Shown here: piece by piece, positions 62,025-64,000 of the stretch
How the letters are laid out: each line of letters opens with the position of its first letter
Position numbering within the stretch: position 1 is the first letter of the stretch
Source of the DNA: Arthrobacter citreus
Lineage (GTDB): Bacteria; Bacillota; Bacilli; Bacillales; Bacillaceae_G
NCBI GenBank assembly: GCA_013200995.1
Contig: CP053688.1
Coordinates: 3,472,001 to 3,536,000 of the forward strand
Direction of reading: 5' to 3'
DNA: 64,000 bases
Position numbers and translations under genes: made by a program
The notes under the pieces: model-generated
What the model was told of the DNA's origin: nothing
Seen by the model: only the letters and a program-made list of their open reading frames with translations
Database searches by the model: none

Positions 62025-63038
62025 TCAAAGCTTCCCTAATGCTTCGTAATCGTTCTTACTCAGCTTCTGAATAGCTATTCCCTTGTAATAGTACTTAACA
62101 ATCTCATCATATGTTTTACCTTGTTTTGCGAGTTCATTTGCTCCGTATTGACTCATGCCAACTCCGTGTCCAAAGCCTTTTGTTGTGATGATGATTTCGT
62201 CGCCCTTACGCTCCCATGTAAAGTCTGTTGAACGTAGGTTCAGCTTTTCTCGGATTTCTTTACCAGTTAGCGTTTTATTTCCAAACATTACTTTTGCCAC
62301 ACGTTTACTTTGTGTTCGTGATGTTACTTTCCCTATGTCAGACTTATTAATTTTAACATTAAGTTTATTTTCGAAGTCGCTTATGGAGAATGCTACTGTA
62401 GAAATATAGTCAGGTGCAATAGAATCCCATGGACTTGGTACGCTTTTTAAGTATGGTACACTACTGCTCCAATATTCTTCTGAGTTTTCTGTGTAGCCAT
62501 TACTTGAAGAGAAGAATGATGCTGTAATAGGTTGTCCATCGTATGTTAATATTTGTCCTTCGGTGGCTTTTACGGCTTTTTCTATTTTTGCTATGTTTAC
62601 TTCGTAATTAGATCCAAATCTTTTCTTTAAATCATCACGGTCCTGAAAGACTTGGAATTGAACAGTATCATCTACTATCCCACCTTCTTCAAGTGGCTTA
62701 CCTTCTTTTAATCTCTTGATAATAAATGTTCTTGCACTTAAACTTTGTGCTTTTAATGCTTCTGGTTCAAATTTTGCAGGCATTTCTGAAGCCACAACAC
62801 CTAAAACATATTCCTCGATTGGTAATTTTTCAATTTTTTGTGTTTTCGTTCTAAAAACAGAGATACTTAAATTATCATCTTTGTTCGCTGCTGCAACTTG
62901 ATTTGCTTTTTTCTGTAGCTGATCAACCAACCTACCGTCTGTATGGCTATGAAATGGTAGAACAAGTAATGTTGGGATAATAATAACGACTGAGCAAGTA
63001 GTTAATCCTGCAGTGACCAATGTTTTAAATGACTTCAT
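62025..63038 (-). CDS. spoIID: Stage II sporulation protein D (lytic transglycosylase)
   Basis: 337 aa. N-terminal anchor (about 8-28), SpoIID domain with EEYVLGVVASEMPAKFEPEALKAQSLSARTF (catalytic Glu in ASEMPA), FFSSSNGYTENSEEYW, and GFGHGVGMSQYGANELAKQGKTYDEIVKYYYKG. It cuts glycan strands in the septal peptidoglycan during engulfment with SpoIIM and SpoIIP. Sits between murAA and spoIIQ in the usual Bacillus order (here the T-box gene is inserted). Confidence 0.96.
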   Translation of the reverse strand: MKSFKTLVTAGLTTCSVVIIIPTLLVLPFHSHTDGRLVDQLQKKANQVAAANKDDNLSISVFRTKTQKIEKLPIEEYVLGVVASEMPAKFEPEALKAQSLSARTFIIKRLKEGKPLEEGGIVDDTVQFQVFQDRDDLKKRFGSNYEVNIAKIEKAVKATEGQILTYDGQPITASFFSSSNGYTENSEEYWSSSVPYLKSVPSPWDSIAPDYISTVAFSISDFENKLNVKINKSDIGKVTSRTQSKRVAKVMFGNKTLTGKEIREKLNLRSTDFTWERKGDEIIITTKGFGHGVGMSQYGANELAKQGKTYDEIVKYYYKGIAIQKLSKNDYEALGKL

Positions 63039-63253
63039 ATTTTCCTCCTATCCATTCCTAAACAACTTTATATGACAATTTTCAACTAATTGCCCTTTCT
63101 AAAGATAATTTATGTAGATGGACAAGCATTTAGAACAATATCGATCTGTTTTCAAATTAAATTATTCTAATTAAATATATTATTTTTTTCTTGTTTTTAG
63201 AATATTTTATACGGTTTCCGTCTATAACTTATAGTAGAAAGTTGCATGAGAAT

Positions 63254-63304
63254 GCAAAAATGCCCGACTCTATGTGGGGTAACACAAAGTGCCAGGCATT
63301 TGAA
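63254..63304 (-). terminator. Terminator of murAA
   Basis: AAATGCC and GGGCATTTTT arms with an inner stem (GGCACTTTGTGTTACCCC region) on the minus strand. Confidence 0.75.
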
Positions 63305-63316
63305 TTGTTTTTTAGT

Positions 63317-64000
63317 TTACGCTTGTAAGTCTTTAAGTGTTTCTTCCTCTACCGCTGTGCTTGGTTCGTTTACACGTTCAATGTCCGCTCCAAGTGCAGC
63401 AAGCTTTTCATGGAAATTAACATATCCACGATCTAAATGTTTTAATTCAGTAACGCGAGTATATCCATCTACAACAAGACCAGCAAGGATTAGAGATGCA
63501 GCAGCACGTAAATCGGTAGCAGCTACTTCTGCGCCTTGTAGATCATTTGGTCCATGAATAATCGTTGAGCGACCTTCAATTTTAATATTTGCATTCATGC
63601 GACGGAATTCTTCAACGTGCATGAAACGATTTTCGAATACTGTTTCAGTAATCATGCCTGTTCCAGTAGCTTTTAATAGAAGTGCCATCATTTGTGATTG
63701 CATATCTGTTGGAAAGCCTGGATGAGGCATCGTTTTGATGTCTACAGGTTTTAAATTGTCAGTACCAATTACACGAAGACCTTCTTCTTCTTCGATAATC
63801 GTTACACCCATCTCACGCATTTTAGCTACAACTGAGCTTAAATGTTCAGGAACAGCATTTTCAATTAATACATTTCCATTCGTAATCGCCGCAGCTACCA
63901 TAAAAGTTCCTGCTTCGATTCGGTCTGGAATAATGTGATGAGTTGTACCAAATAGTGTTGGCACACCTTCAATTCGAATAGTGCCTGTTCCAGCACCACG
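63317..64000 (-). CDS. murAA: UDP-N-acetylglucosamine 1-carboxyvinyltransferase, partial
   Basis: The frame stays open to the window edge (position 64000), giving the last 228 residues. [80 protein letters not shown] and [16 protein letters not shown] are standard MurA landmarks. It transfers enolpyruvate to UDP-GlcNAc, the first committed step of peptidoglycan synthesis. The neighbourhood with spoIID fits murAA rather than murAB. The N-terminal part with the catalytic Cys is outside the window. Confidence 0.94.
   Translation of the reverse strand, partial: RGAGTGTIRIEGVPTLFGTTHHIIPDRIEAGTFMVAAAITNGNVLIENAVPEHLSSVVAKMREMGVTIIEEEEGLRVIGTDNLKPVDIKTMPHPGFPTDMQSQMMALLLKATGTGMITETVFENRFMHVEEFRRMNANIKIEGRSTIIHGPNDLQGAEVAATDLRAAASLILAGLVVDGYTRVTELKHLDRGYVNFHEKLAALGADIERVNEPSTAVEEETLKDLQA

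Overview
The window is a low-G+C chromosome segment from an endospore-forming member of the Bacillaceae. This rests on the murAA-spoIID-spoIIQ-spoIIID-mbl block, a GerA-type germination operon, comK, sinI/sinR and a B. subtilis-like eps operon. I cannot name the species. The right edge cuts murAA. No tRNA or rRNA gene was seen.

Layout. 1-2.8 kb: a YARHG-domain protein, then a decayed S-layer export region (tail of a beta-propeller gene, a truncated secA2 with an in-frame stop, and an intact slaP). 2.8-4.2 kb: comK diverging from a sigma-70-type factor gene. 4.6-5.3 kb: a cyclic-di-GMP-I riboswitch leading into sinI (45 aa) and sinR. 6-9.3 kb: a minus-strand operon of three secreted, mostly helical proteins plus their own type I signal peptidase, with a SinR-type operator just downstream of its promoter. 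10.2-12.4 kb: a secreted Big2/pectate-lyase-fold protein. 12.5-35.2 kb: a long minus-strand exopolysaccharide cluster. Read in transcription order it holds epsA, epsB, an EAR-like RNA, epsC, epsD, a Wzy-like polymerase, five glycosyltransferases, a 53-aa protein, epsL, epsM, epsN, a SinR/SlrR paralogue, an ABC exporter, a deacetylase-LRR fusion, a DUF115-type protein, a KdsB-like/aldolase pair, a HAD phosphatase and an LCP ligase. 35.5-38.3 kb: an acyltransferase, SipW and a TasA/CalY-like protein.

38.5-51 kb is mixed: truncated haemoglobin, lipase-like lipoprotein, CarD-like factor, cold-shock protein, an M14 carboxypeptidase with a Thr/Gly repeat tract, ywqB-ywqA, a GrpB-family protein, fabZ and an N-terminally truncated Crp/Fnr gene. 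51-64 kb: gerA/C/B-type operon, ugd, mbl, spoIIID, spoIIQ, a DnaA-box cluster, a tryptophan-type T-box with an oligopeptide-binding protein, spoIID and murAA (partial).

How it may work together (inference): c-di-GMP read by the riboswitch would set SinI, SinI would titrate SinR, and SinR would act at 16-bp GTTCW-N6-WGAAY dyads. Such dyads lie in front of the surface-protein operon, epsA, the divergent acyltransferase gene and the KdsB-like gene. The SinR paralogue inside the eps operon could give feedback. The surface-protein operon with its private signal peptidase is the best candidate here for an undescribed matrix system.
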